A stretch of 64,000 bases of DNA from Talpa occidentalis (Eukaryota; Chordata; Mammalia; Eulipotyphla; Talpidae). Both the position numbers and the translations under genes were made by a program. Under the pieces are notes generated by a model, which saw nothing but the letters and a program-made list of their open reading frames with translations, searched no databases and had not been told where the DNA came from. Shown in pieces: positions 1-10,330 of the stretch (position 1 is its first letter; each line of letters starts with the position of its first letter). The DNA lies in the NCBI RefSeq assembly GCF_014898055.3, contig NW_023601104.1, positions 43,650,210 through 43,714,209 of the forward strand. Direction: 5' to 3'.

Positions 1-190
1 CGAGGGCCCCACATGGCATGGCAGACCTCTCCTATCTCGCCTGCTACTCCCCTCAGCAGTGTATTTCATCAGTCTGCCTGTTCTGTTCCCCACTCTGTCT
101 GTGGTGAATCCTCTCACCCTCCTGTGCATCCGGCCTATACCCCAGTTCTTGTATAAATAAATAAATCTTTAAAAATAAATAAATAAAAGT
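1..190 (+). mobile_element. tRNA-derived SINE, 5' part outside window
   Basis: The window opens inside a SINE. The body (the CAGACCTCTCCT and CCCCTCAGCAGTGTATTT landmarks shared with the other copies) is followed by CTTGTATAAATAAATAAATCTTTAAAA. That tail carries polyadenylation signals (AATAAA) and a Pol III-type TCTTT stop, the layout of class T+ SINEs. The tRNA-like head is missing because of the window edge. Confidence 0.85.
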
Positions 191-1423
191 TTAAAAAGGG
201 AAAAAGTAACCCTAAATAAAAATCCTCCTTAACCAATAGCTCTTGCAAAAGGAACTTCAGAATTTTCAGCTAATATAAAACTGAAGACAATGTTGACTTG
301 CTAAATGGATTTTTACTAGAGATGGGAGTAACCTTTAGGGTCTGTCCTCTAATAGTCAACTTTTTTCTCTGGCACTTCTTAAGTGTTTATCATGCCAGAA
401 GTAAAGATGAGCTGAGAAAGAACTACTTTTTTGCTAACCTCTCACTTTTCAATTCTTGCAGTAATGTTTCATCTCCACTACTGAAAGCAAGACCAAAGAA
501 CGCCTCCATGTGACCAGATGCTGACTCTAAGCCCAGCTCCACATGTGGCCCTCTTTGCGCCCCCCCATTCAGAAGCAGGGGGAATCAGAGGTCGGTAGAC
601 CTGGTGTTGTGGGAGTGTTTCAGACAACTACGGTCCTCAGCAGTCTGTCATCAACCTGCTCCTGTGAGGATGGGAAAATAAAATTCTTCTGACTTTCCTG
701 TGGTCCACTTTGTCATGAGTGACTGAGGTGACAGCTTTTTCATATCTGAGTATCATCTCTCTTCCCTTCAATCATCCTAGAATATTTAAACATCCTTTTT
801 ATTTGCACCTCTCAAATCATACCTTCTAAAGTCTTCTCTGGCTTTTCTTTGTATCCTTTAGTGATTTTAAAATTGTTCACCTCCACAGGCCCACATTATT
901 CTTTCATTGTCATGATATGTTCCTTCTGTTCTTTCTGAAGTGGCTGAAAATTACTGTGCTGAGAATCCAGAAGGTGATATTGCAGTGTGGGCTCATCTGC
1001 ATGCAGGTCAACTAGGAAATCTGAAAACTGTGTTATATGTTTCTCTCTGAATTTCACCAGTGGATATATCATTCTTTTATAGGCTTCCTCAGTATTTTTT
1101 TCTTTCTCTATTCCTATTTCAACAGCTCCTCTCAAAGCAATCCTTGAACCTCCTGTTAGCTTCTTCTATAAGACCCTCACATTTCCTACTTACAAGCGAT
1201 ACTAACATTCGCTAATGTGGCTTATTTACTCCTCTATCTGTTGATAGAGATCGGAAACTTCTATGGAGGTCTATGTTTGACATGATGCATGAAATGCTTT
1301 TATCCCCTCTAGAAAAACCACCCCACTTTAAGAAAAATCTTTATGGAAACCAAACATTGTAACCAATCTTCTTGTAGCCAGTTGGGGGTTGGAAACACTT
1401 CCACTGGGTCTCCTCACATCCCT
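191..1423. other. Unassigned AT-rich sequence
   Basis: I see no repeat I can name here. There is an AATAAA at about 677 in a context (GGGAAAATAAAATTCTTCTG) that would suit an LTR or transcript end, but no other LTR landmark supports it. A minus-strand open frame at 896-1135 has no recognisable domain and opens only at a TTG, so it is not called as a gene. Confidence 0.4.
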
Positions 1424-1672
1424 CACCACAGTGGTCCTTGAAGACCCACATTGAGCTTTAAGTCTTCCAGAACAGTTTGAAAAATGCTGCTATAAACCAT
1501 GAAAAGACCACGCATTATCCCATGCAGAGTATAAAAGACCATGTATTATCCCATGCAGACCACCACAGTGGTCCTTGAAGACCCACACTGAGCTTTATGT
1601 CTTCCAGAACAGTTTGGAAAATGCTGCTATAAACCATGAAAAGACCATGCATTATCCCATGCAGAGTATAAA
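1424..1672. repeat. 137-bp tandem duplication with inner 31-bp repeat
   Basis: A unit starting CACCACAGTGGTCCTTGAAG at 1424 recurs at 1561, giving a period of 137 bp. Only a few substitutions separate the two units. Inside unit 1 a 31-bp piece (AAAAGACCAYGYATTATCCC...) is itself repeated, at 1502 and 1533, while unit 2 has it once. This is a local segmental tandem duplication, not a known interspersed family. Confidence 0.9.
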
Positions 1673-2184
1673 TCAAAATCTACGATTACCTTAATCAAAT
1701 TCTATTATCAGTTAACTTCCTAACTCACCCCTGCCACCAATCTGCTTATCAATGCGGACGTAGGCACTAATACCACTCGTCGTAAGGAATGAAAAATGAT
1801 TGCTTCTACTGTCTCCCTTCCAGGTCACTGACACACAAGGTCCTGCTCACAAGCCATCCATCCATGGCTTATCAGCTACTGGGTTCTGCATTTTAAGTTA
1901 CTGCATTTGTAGAGTGTTCAATAAATGGTATCTTAATGACTTAAAAAGCTGGATTCAGTTTCCAATTGCCACTGAACATTCATTGTTTTGGGAAATGCTA
2001 TCTTACCTCATTCTAAAAATCACCATGATGTCACCTCCATAATATCATTCAGCAAAGGATCAGGGAGAGAAATACAGCAGTGAGAGGGACACAGTAGATT
2101 AAAATCAAGGCAACTATAGATACATATATTTTCCAGCTTTCGATTCTTATCCATCTTTTTTTCTTCTTCATTGATTTTCTAAAT
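1673..2184. other. Unassigned sequence
   Basis: Ordinary AT-rich DNA. I recognise no repeat or coding signal. Confidence 0.4.
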
Positions 2185-2300
2185 ATATTGTATTACATTT
2201 TTTATCGAGGTAAAGTTGCTTTATAACACTGTATATGGTTTAGAGGTATAAGTTCACATCTCTCTAGATACACCCATGCAATAAGACTGACTTGTTGAGG
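2185..2300 (-). mobile_element. Old L1 3'-end fragment
   Basis: A T-rich start followed by ATCGAGGTAAAGTTGCTTTATAACACTGTATATG resembles the antisense 3' UTR start seen more fully at 50606 and 60850 (T-run, then ATTGAGGTRACA..TTTACAACACT). It is short and diverged. Confidence 0.4.
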
Positions 2301-2409
2301 TACACTGATAGCAATTTTTAACACGTGTATATACTTACATAAGCAGTATCATGATTACAGTAAGAACAGTCCCATTATCCCCCCAAAATCCTCCATGCTA
2401 TATCTTTAT

Positions 2410-4440
2410 TTCATCTTATTCCTGATATAAAATTCTTAATTGGTAAGTTCTTTTCTGTTAGCACTTTAAAAGTATGTTGCCATTTCCTTCTCATTTCCAT
2501 GGTTTCTGATGAAAAATTCATTGTCATTTGAACATTGTTCCCCTCCAAGTAATCCATCATTTTTAATCTGGTTACATCCAAGTTTGTTTTCTTGTCTATA
2601 GTTTTTTTTTTTTTTTAAAGATTTATTTATTTATACAAGCACTGGGTACAGTCAGAAGGGTGAGAGAATTCACCAGAGCCAGAGCGGAGAGCAGAACAGA
2701 CAGACCGGCAAAATACACTGCTGAGAGGAGCAGCGGGAGTGGCAGGAGAGGTCTGCGCGCCATGTGGGACCCTCGCTAGTGGACGGGGATCAAACCTGCG
2801 GGCAGCCTCATAGCCCAGCGCTCAACCGCTGCGCCACCAGGGGAGGCCCTCTTGTCTATATTTTTCAACAGCTTGATTATGATGTTGGTAGGCATGGATT
2901 TCTTTGGGTTATACTGATTGACGTTTGCTGAACTCCCTGAAACTGCAGATTTAATCTATAACCAAATGTGATATTTTCAGCCATTATTTATTCAAATATT
3001 TTTTCAGTGCTGCACTCATCTTCTGCTCCTATTAGGGCTCTATGACACAAAGACCAACCTTTTCTTATTATACCTTTTTCTTTGTGCTGTTCAGATGGGA
3101 TAGTTTCTATTAATTTATTCATGTCATTCAAGTTGAGATTCAAGTTCAACTGTAATCTGCTACTGAGCCCATATGGTGAGGTTTTTATTTTATTTACTCT
3201 ATTTTCAGTTTATACTTTCCATTGGACCATCGCATATAACTATAACTTCCTTACTAAAACCTTCTAACTTCCCATTCATTTCAAAAGTGTTTATGATTGT
3301 TTATTAGAATGTTTATATAATGATCAATTCAAAGTATGTGTCAAATAAGTACATCTTTGTCATATTGGCATTGGTGTCTGTTTGTCTTTTCCCATAAGAC
3401 TTGAGGCTTTTTTCATAACCTGGGTATTACTGGACAGTGTCTTACACATTTTGACTATTACGAGAGTAGATATATTTAAATTTTATGGAAAATATTACCA
3501 TTTTTGATTTAGTTGGCAATTGGCAGAGTTCAATTCCGCTGGCAAGTTTCAACCAGCTTTGCCTCTAGCCACTGTGGCTCCTGAGGAAGCTCAGTTTTCA
3601 AAGAATTTGTATTACTTTTCAGATCTGTCCAGCATGTGTACCCCTGTGGGTAGTGGTGTATCTGTTAGTTCAGTTCTCAGAGTCTTTGGTGTGCTGAGTA
3701 GATCTATCCCTACACGGCTCGATTTAAGCCCAGGTGTTCATAAATGACTTTATGGGGTAGCTTTCCTGAGGTTCTGCCTCTCTGTCATCTGTCTGTGACT
3801 TTCTGTCCCCTAGGGTTTCCCTTTTCAGTCCTCCAGCCGGAAAGCTACATCTCTAGTTGCCTCATTCTGCTATGTATTTTCATGACTGCATTTGGAGCCA
3901 AAAAACAGAACAGAAGAGAGGAAAAGCAACAAAGGTTCGTCCCACTCTTCTGGGATCGCTGCTCTCCCAATTAGAGACAAAGGCTCTCTTCCTTCTTTTG
4001 GTTTCTGTGCCCTTCCTTTACACCGTGCCCTATGTCCCTGCCATCATGTGATTGCTTGCAGTGTAGAGAAAAAAAAGGCAATAGAGAGAATAGAAGTCAA
4101 ACAGTGAACTTCACATTTCCTCTGAGTAGTAGGATTTCCCTTTCTGGTTCCTTGAGATGGTATTAGTAAGCTTCTCCTGGAGCTCTCTGCTCTTGCCTCT
4201 ACCCACTTCAAAGTCTTAGACTGTGTTGCATTCCTTTCTGGAAGGTAAAATATGTGAATTCACCATACCTTCGATGGTACTTTGAATTCTTGTCTTTTTC
4301 TCCAATCTACCTGCTACTATTTACTTTTCAGAGTTTTCAAGGAGCTGTTGCATACCTTCTATTCAGATTTTGTAGTTGCATTCAGTGGTGAAACAAGGGG
4401 GAATGTGTTTATTCCTCCACCATTTCAAACACAGGAAATC
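2410..4440 (-). mobile_element. Ancient L1/HAL1-type LINE fragment, interrupted by a SINE
   Basis: The stretch reads as the antisense 3' part of an old LINE. Landmarks are CTCAGTTTTC.., TTCAGCCATTATTTATTCAAATATTTTTTC, TTCTGCTCCTATTAGGGCTC, GTTCAGTTCTCAGAGTCTTTGGT, CTGAGGTTCTGCCTCTCTGT and TAGTTGCATTCAGTGGTGAAAC, in the order I remember from L1M/HAL1 3' regions. A SINE at 2601-2849 splits it. No reading frame survives. The assignment rests on remembered consensus landmarks, and the exact subfamily is uncertain. Confidence 0.5.
2601..2849 (-). mobile_element. tRNA-derived SINE, full length, 11-bp TSD
   Basis: Minus-strand copy. A T-run and AAAGATTTATTTATTTATACAAG (the reversed tail) lead through the body to GCGCCACCAGGGGAGGCCC, the reversed tRNA-like head. 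It is flanked by identical direct repeats TCTTGTCTATA at 2590-2600 and 2850-2860. It inserted into the older LINE and the 11/11 TSD suggests a fairly recent event. It belongs to the 'ttgagcgctggg' subtype. Confidence 0.93.
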
Positions 4441-4599
4441 CCAAACAGGCCCATAGTGTGTGACTGCACAGAGGTGCACAGCTCCTCTTCCTGAGAATTT
4501 TATCCCATTAACTATGCTGTGAAGGGTAACCCCTGGGAATGAGCAGTCCATAACTTGCAACAAATACACAAGGGAAACCTCTTACTTCTGTTCATGTTC

Positions 4600-5110
4600 T
4601 TCTCTCTTTCTTTACATAACTTCCCTCAGCAGTCACATCATTTTTTATAGCTGCATTATGCACCTGGAATCTCAGATGTATTGTGTCTAGCTCCATCCGC
4701 ACATTGAGTTCTAAACCCACATTTTCAATCACCTGATGAATATTTCTAGCTGGATACCTCACTGTTTCCTTCACACATAACACAGAGAAGATAAATCTTG
4801 TCATCATTCCTATAATAACTCTTCCTGACTTCACTATTTCTGTCTGGAGTATAATCATTCTTCTTCTGTTCACCAAACAGAAAATTTGCTTTGACTTATT
4901 TCCTCCTCACTTTGCAAATATAACCAGTCACCAAGTAGCATCCATTGTTACTTTTGAATTTTATTCACCTGGTAACTTCATTCTCTGAATATCAGTCTTA
5001 AACTTTAATATACCAAGTCAAGGCAATAGTAGTAAACATTACTGCTGCTGCTCGCTATCATCCTTGCTTCCTTCATTCATTCACCATCATTCCAGGCCTC
5101 TTCCCTAGAC
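4600..5110 (+). mobile_element. Ancient L2 fragment (5' piece)
   Basis: Diverged but ordered resemblance to the part of mammalian L2 upstream of its 3' UTR. Examples are CACCTGGAATCTCAGATG, the ATAACCAGTCACCAAGT landmark at about 4920, and the CTATCATCCTTGC tract. It lies in line with the L2 piece at 5450-6130 and is probably the same insertion. No intact frame. Confidence 0.5.
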
Positions 5111-5449
5111 CCAGAGTATATTTCCGACTATAATCCTGGAAGGTAGAATTTGATAGGCTCAATTCTCTGACAAGTAAAATATGACTTCACGCCAGGCTCT
5201 GTGGAGTGTGGGGGCTAAAACTACACCTGGGTTACACCCAACATGCACCACAGATGTCATATTGCAAAAATTTATTCAGAGGTCTAGAGGAAGCTTTTAC
5301 TTTGGACAAAGGTATAATCTGCTTCTTAAGCAGAGTAATGTGGTCAAGGGTTCCTGCCCAACAGGGTTCCTTCTCTAATTCATGCAAAGGGATATTTATG
5401 TTGGTGGTAAACTAAACCTCAAACCTCAAAAAGAGAAGGGAGAAATTTT
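5111..5449. other. Unassigned sequence between L2 pieces
   Basis: No recognisable repeat. It could be diverged L2 or later filler DNA. Confidence 0.35.
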
Positions 5450-6130
5450 TCAGGGCAATAATGAAGTTACTGAGATGGGTTTGGAATTCTGGTCTGTCTG
5501 TCTCCTCTCTGATCTGCCTAGATCCAGTTTCCCACAAAACTCTTTAGCACATTACATCAGAATAATGTTTGTGAAGTATGACTATAGTTACATAATTTTG
5601 TTGCTCAAAGACCATCAATGTTTTTCCATTCTCTTCAAGATGAAAGTTAAACACCTTAGTCTAAAACTTAGGCAACTTGACAGATATCTCAGTAAGACTT
5701 TCTGGCATTTTTTCCAAACTGCCCAACGTTGTAATCCAAATAGAAAAATCCATAATTCCTGAGTGTGGCATAACTTTAATTGTTTGTGGCTGTGCCTTTA
5801 GAATTTTCTGTATCAGAAAATTTTCTGTCTTCATTCTTGCCCTGCACAGGTGTCCCACTCATTTTCTAGACTACTTTCCACTAGAGTTTCTCCAGCCTTG
5901 TCCCACCAGAGAGGGCCACCAGAACTGGCCCTCTCTGGTCTTCCATCAGAATTTTTGTGTTTCTCTTATGATTATATTATTCCAGTCATGTTGCATTATC
6001 ACAATTAAATCTTGTTAGCTCTTTTTATGAGACCCAACCAAAGTGCATCCACTTTTATCTTTGAATCCTTATCAGCCTAGTACTGGATATGCAGTAGGTG
6101 CCAATAAGTGTATCTTGAATAAGGGACTCT
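5450..6130 (+). mobile_element. Ancient L2, 3' part with 3' end
   Basis: It shows the usual L2 order: a diverged AAATCACATTACATCAG-like tract, then 'CATCAATGTTTTTCCATT..CTTCAAGATGAAAGTTAAACACCTTAG' (consensus: lysine-rich frame then 'aagtccaaactcct'). It ends with AGTAGGTGCCAATAAGTGTATCTTGAATAA, matching the L2 terminus (agtaggtgctcaataaatatttgttgaatga). Coding capacity is gone. A 35-bp hairpin sits inside it at 5905-5939. Confidence 0.65.
5905..5939. repeat. Perfect inverted repeat (14-bp arms, 7-nt loop)
   Basis: ACCAGAGAGGGCCA at 5905-5918 is followed by a 7-nt spacer and its exact reverse complement TGGCCCTCTCTGGT at 5926-5939. Strong GC-rich stem within L2-derived DNA. Confidence 0.9.
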
Positions 6131-6609
6131 ATTAAACTAAAACATAAAAAAGTAGACTGTGGCTAGTGCACTGGAAATATCACTTCATACATTTTAAAAA
6201 ATGGCAATAGATCCTAATTTTTATAGAAGTTGCCAACTTAGTAGAAACCCAGGAAGAGTCTGGGGTTTTAGGAAATAGCTTACTCAGTTGTGTGAATGGG
6301 AGCAGGTAGATAGATTCCTAGTCCGGAACTAGTAATGTCAAAAATATTAATATGTATTTAAAACATCTGAGATTCCACTGAATCCTAAGGCTCTTCTCTA
6401 TCACCAAATTCACCTTGGAGGACAGGTACTTTATAGCTATTGAATTGAAAATCTGAAGGCAAAAGTGTTTCTGGATAAAACTTGGCCCCCATTATGTTGA
6501 GACACCATATTTTATCTAGCAGTACTCCTATTCTTGGTCATTTAGGATCTTGCAAAACTTTATTATGATGCTAATTCTGTAATGGATATTTTGATGCATG
6601 AATTATTTT
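6131..6609. other. Unassigned sequence
   Basis: AT-rich, no recognisable repeat or gene signal. Confidence 0.4.
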
Positions 6610-6915
6610 TTACTACATCTCTTTTTAATTCCTTAAAATAGACTCCTACAAGCTATGTTTCTAACAACACTTTTTAAAGGTTCTTAACACATACTTCTAA
6701 AAGCTTTATAGAAACCAAGTACCAATTTACACTCTCCCCAGCAGTGTATCACAGTGCCCATCTCACTCTATCTTCCCCATCACTAAGCATTACAGTGAGA
6801 AAAAAACTTTGCCAATATGACAGGTTTATTAATCTTGTTATTTAATTTTGTATTTTTAGCAATTAGAGATTCAGTCTTTTTCAAACACTTATTGCCCATA
6901 TTTTTGCTAGAATTC
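6610..6915 (-). mobile_element. Old L1 ORF2 fragment (antisense)
   Basis: Landmarks of the antisense strand of an old L1 ORF2 3' region: ACCAATTTACACTCTCCCCAGCAGTGTATCACAGTGCCCAT (consensus 'ccaatttacactcccaccagcagtgtatgagagtgcccat'), then CTTTGCCAATATGACAG. Many substitutions and no open frame. Probably an L1M-age copy. Confidence 0.65.
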
Positions 6916-7059
6916 AATCATGTGATTTTAATAAATGGTAGACAACAGCCCACTTTTTTCTTGTCAGTGGATTTCTACAAGTGTTACACTAAACTAGAAG
7001 AGGGTCTTGAAATCACCCATTAATAAATAACAATGACAAAACACTTTTTTTGAAGTTTT

Positions 7060-7270
7060 TCAATACATTCTATCATTTGATCAGTCAATAATTCTAGAAG
7101 CAGCAAAGATAAGACACTTCTTACTTACAGGACTCTTGTGTAAGCTTGTTGAGATAGTGAGTGGCAGTCACATTAGGATGTCTGTACATACTAAAAATCA
7201 TTCAGCTGGGATATGGTCTAGGATACAGACTCAAGTCCAAGTCTCGTGACTCTTATGCTGCTACCTTTTC
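7060..7270 (-). mobile_element. MIR SINE
   Basis: Reverse-complement MIR layout: TAGTGAGTGGCAGTCACATTAGGATG.., GACTCAAGTCCAAGTCTCGTGACTCTTATGCTG, matching 'agtaagtggcagagccgggattcgaacccaggtctgactcc..ctcttaacc'. Diverged, as expected for this family. Confidence 0.6.
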
Positions 7271-9040
7271 TTTGACAGAGAGCAACAACCTTACTGAACA
7301 CTTGGCCCCCAGAGGAGCAGCATAGCCATCACTTGGAGAGTTTAGAGTGATAGTTTCTCTGACCCAGGGACTTTTTTGCATATGGATGTCTGTGAAGTAC
7401 TGCTTTAGATGTTGTAAGAGCACATATATTGTACATTCACGTGTGTACTGGCTATCCACAGAATTTGTAGGTAAAAATAATGAGAAGGAAGTGAACTATG
7501 AGTCTGAATATTTTTCAAAAAACATGTAAACTACTGATGGAACTTTAAAGGAATTATTTTTTAATTTTTTTTAAAGAAGTAAATATTAGATTAAGAAAAC
7601 TTCCACAGTGTGCCTCAATTAGTGTCCATCACACAAACAGCTGACTCTGCTTCTGTCTACATTTTCATGATCAGTAACACAGACTTTTTGGCTTGATGAT
7701 TTACCTACTACTAATACAACCATAAGAGGAAGAGATACTGCAACTTAGCAATTAAGAAAGGAGGCTTCTATTTGAAAATCTGCTATGAACTACTTGAAGG
7801 ATGTTAAGTGACTCAGCTAACAAGCCAGGATCTCTTTCCTCATGAGAAACAGAAGTATGTAGACTAAATTATAATAAGTGCATTTCCAGAACCAATAGTC
7901 TACTATTTTTTCTTATTAAGAAGAGAGACCATCCTAAATGACCACCTGGGATGGAAGAGATAAAGTTTCCAGAGAGGAAACAGAATACAAACGCATGGCA
8001 GAGAGGAAGCACAGATAAACTTTTTTTGACTTACAAATTTGCCCATGACCACATCTCAAATTTGGGCACTGGATTATAATTTGTTACCACTCTGGACAGT
8101 ATATTTAATTATGAAGTGTGTCACTATATTAGATGTAGTCATCTTAGGAGTCTCATTTTAATTTCCATTTGCTGTTCCTCTAAATGTAGAAATTAGTGCA
8201 TATGCTGATTTCATACAGAAATTGTTTGTTTTGTTTGCCCTTGAAGGGCATTATCTGTTTAAATGTGTCCTCTTTAGTACTCACATGGAAGTACTTGATA
8301 TTTTTACGTCCTGAGTCTATGAATCTAACTAATATGTCTCAAGAGGCCCATGCATGGGAATTTCTAGTCAGCAAAACTATTCCTCATGCGATTCTGGTAG
8401 ATTTATGCTTGCTCATTCCCCTGGTCAAATTTGGCTTATTGCTCTCAATCCATTTTTGTAACAATGCCATTGGTAATGCTGTAATATATTATTTTAGTAG
8501 GAGAATACACTGAAATCTATTTTCTAGAAATAAATACATTATTCAGGCCTGGCATTAACTACCAAATTGAGCCAAAAACAAAGAGGAAACTGAAAAGATG
8601 TCTCACTAAATATATGTGGAATGATCAATTATGCAAAAGTGTATAAGAGATGGCTGGATATACTGTATATACTGAGTAGCTGCTACCTTTACTGTATATA
8701 CTGAGTAGCTGCTACCTTTAATTTCTGACTCCTTAATAGTGTATTATTGGCTTTTGAGACAACATTTTAGGCAAACTGTAATGAACCAGAATAGCAGCAA
8801 GAATAGAGAATCGAATATGAAGGACATACCTTCTCTCTGCTTTACAATTTTCTTTTCAGAGTAAATAAATGTGTAATACGTGTCAAAAACTAGAGTCACA
8901 AGCTGCACAGTGTGCAGTAACACCTCCACCTCCATCTTTATCAAAGTTCATCTAAAGAAGAGGTGTCTTAAAAATTCTGACATAAAGCTTAAACTTTATT
9001 GCTCTTATGTTATGAGTCTGTGAAGCTAGAAAGAATGGAG
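7271..9040. other. Mostly unique sequence
   Basis: No interspersed repeat recognised. The only internal structure I see is a short 29-bp tandem duplication at 8662-8719. The open frames here have no recognisable protein motif. Confidence 0.4.
8662..8719. repeat. 29-bp tandem duplication
   Basis: ACTGTATATACTGAGTAGCT plus GCTACCTTT occurs twice in direct succession (8662-8690 and 8691-8719), identical over the unit. A recent replication-slippage or fill-in duplication. Confidence 0.9.
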
Positions 9041-9045
9041 CTTGA

Positions 9046-9048
<3 letters not shown>

Positions 9049-9084
<36 letters not shown>
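9049..9084. repeat. (TG)n microsatellite
   Basis: About 18 TG dinucleotides with one TATG interruption near the 3' end. Confidence 0.98.
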
Positions 9085-9499
9085 AGAGTTTTAATTTTTA
9101 ATTATAATTTGAATAAAAATGCCAATAGGCAAGTGGTTCTACCTGGCTAATTATTCCATTTTGAAAAGGTATTGACTTTGAAAAGGTATTAGAACTTAGT
9201 TTGCCTTTGAAATGATTAAATGTGTAAAATATAGTATGCTTTTTTATGTGATTTTACTCTATCAAAAAAAATACATCTATTTAAACCATAAGTACAAACT
9301 TTTATATTCATGGTGTTTTTAAACTTTAAGAAACTAAATAAAAATTTAAAAACCACCAGCTTGCATAATATTGCTCGTAATCTGCAAAACTTAGACCTGA
9401 TTTTCTCTCCATTTGAGATGCCTCGAATAACAGAAAAGCAAGTTAACACAAACCGAAAACTTACAAAGAGAAATCAGAGTTGTTTCTATTTTCCTGATT

Positions 9500-10330
9500 C
9501 TTAAGATGGAGTTTTAAATGTATTGATTATTTTCTCTGGACAGACATCTTGCCAGGAACTAGGAAATCTATTACAAGAGTTTATAGGGCATCGCCTGCCT
9601 TCTTCACATGTGTAATGTTCTACGGGAATTTTTTATATTCACACAAAAGGAGAAATTTAAATCAAGTAGTGACAATTCAGTAAACACCAGAGGCCTGGGT
9701 CTCTTTCCCTTGGTCCTTGGGTATTTTCAGCATTCACTTTGAACAGTTTTCTTCCATCTCTGCTCTGTGTCCTTTCCTCCTTGGCCGGTCATTATTCTCA
9801 ATTAGCAATTGCTATGGGCAGTCATTACCTATCGAACCCATTTAGAAACCTGGCCACAGACTTCATCAACACCTACCTTTCAAGGATACTGAGTCTGCTG
9901 GCAAGAATCACAGCACGGCCTTTGAATAAACAAGCCAGACTGGCTCATGAGTATCACATTTTTAGTTTCAACCAATATTCTTCTTTTCTCTGGGAGTTAG
10001 CACCTGATTAGAGCTGTTCTTTTTGCTAATTCAGCTCTCTGGGTAATAAATATTTTATCTTATCAATAAACATGAATTTCTGTGATCCAAAGATATTTAG
10101 ATCCTTAATTAGATAGTACATCTAAATTGGTTAATCAGAGTGTTTTCTGGCAGTTTCTGAGTCAAAGTTACACTTCATCTCTGGTTAGCCTTTGTAATAT
10201 TCAAGCTGAACAACTTAAAATTCTTAGTTCAAACTACTTATAATCTGTGTTAATCAAAATGCTGTAATTAAATTGGGCATGGACTTATTCTGTAACCTTA
10301 CTCACTTTGCATTTAAGTTGTCTCTACATG
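9500..10330. promoter_or_regulatory. Candidate conserved non-coding element
   Basis: A long non-repeat stretch with dense homeodomain-like AT cores (TCAATTAGCAATTG at about 9799, TTAATTAGATAG at 10108, TGTAATTAAATT at 10263) and forkhead/TCF-like words. No open frame looks coding: the 90-aa frame at 9739-10011 has no domain and unusual composition. The call is inferred from the absence of repeat signatures and from motif density; conservation itself cannot be seen here. Confidence 0.3.

Noticed and set aside
5382..6018. Overlapping 126- and 113-aa frames as coding
   Set aside because: They fall in L2 3' sequence in frames not expected to be open by selection; no domain.
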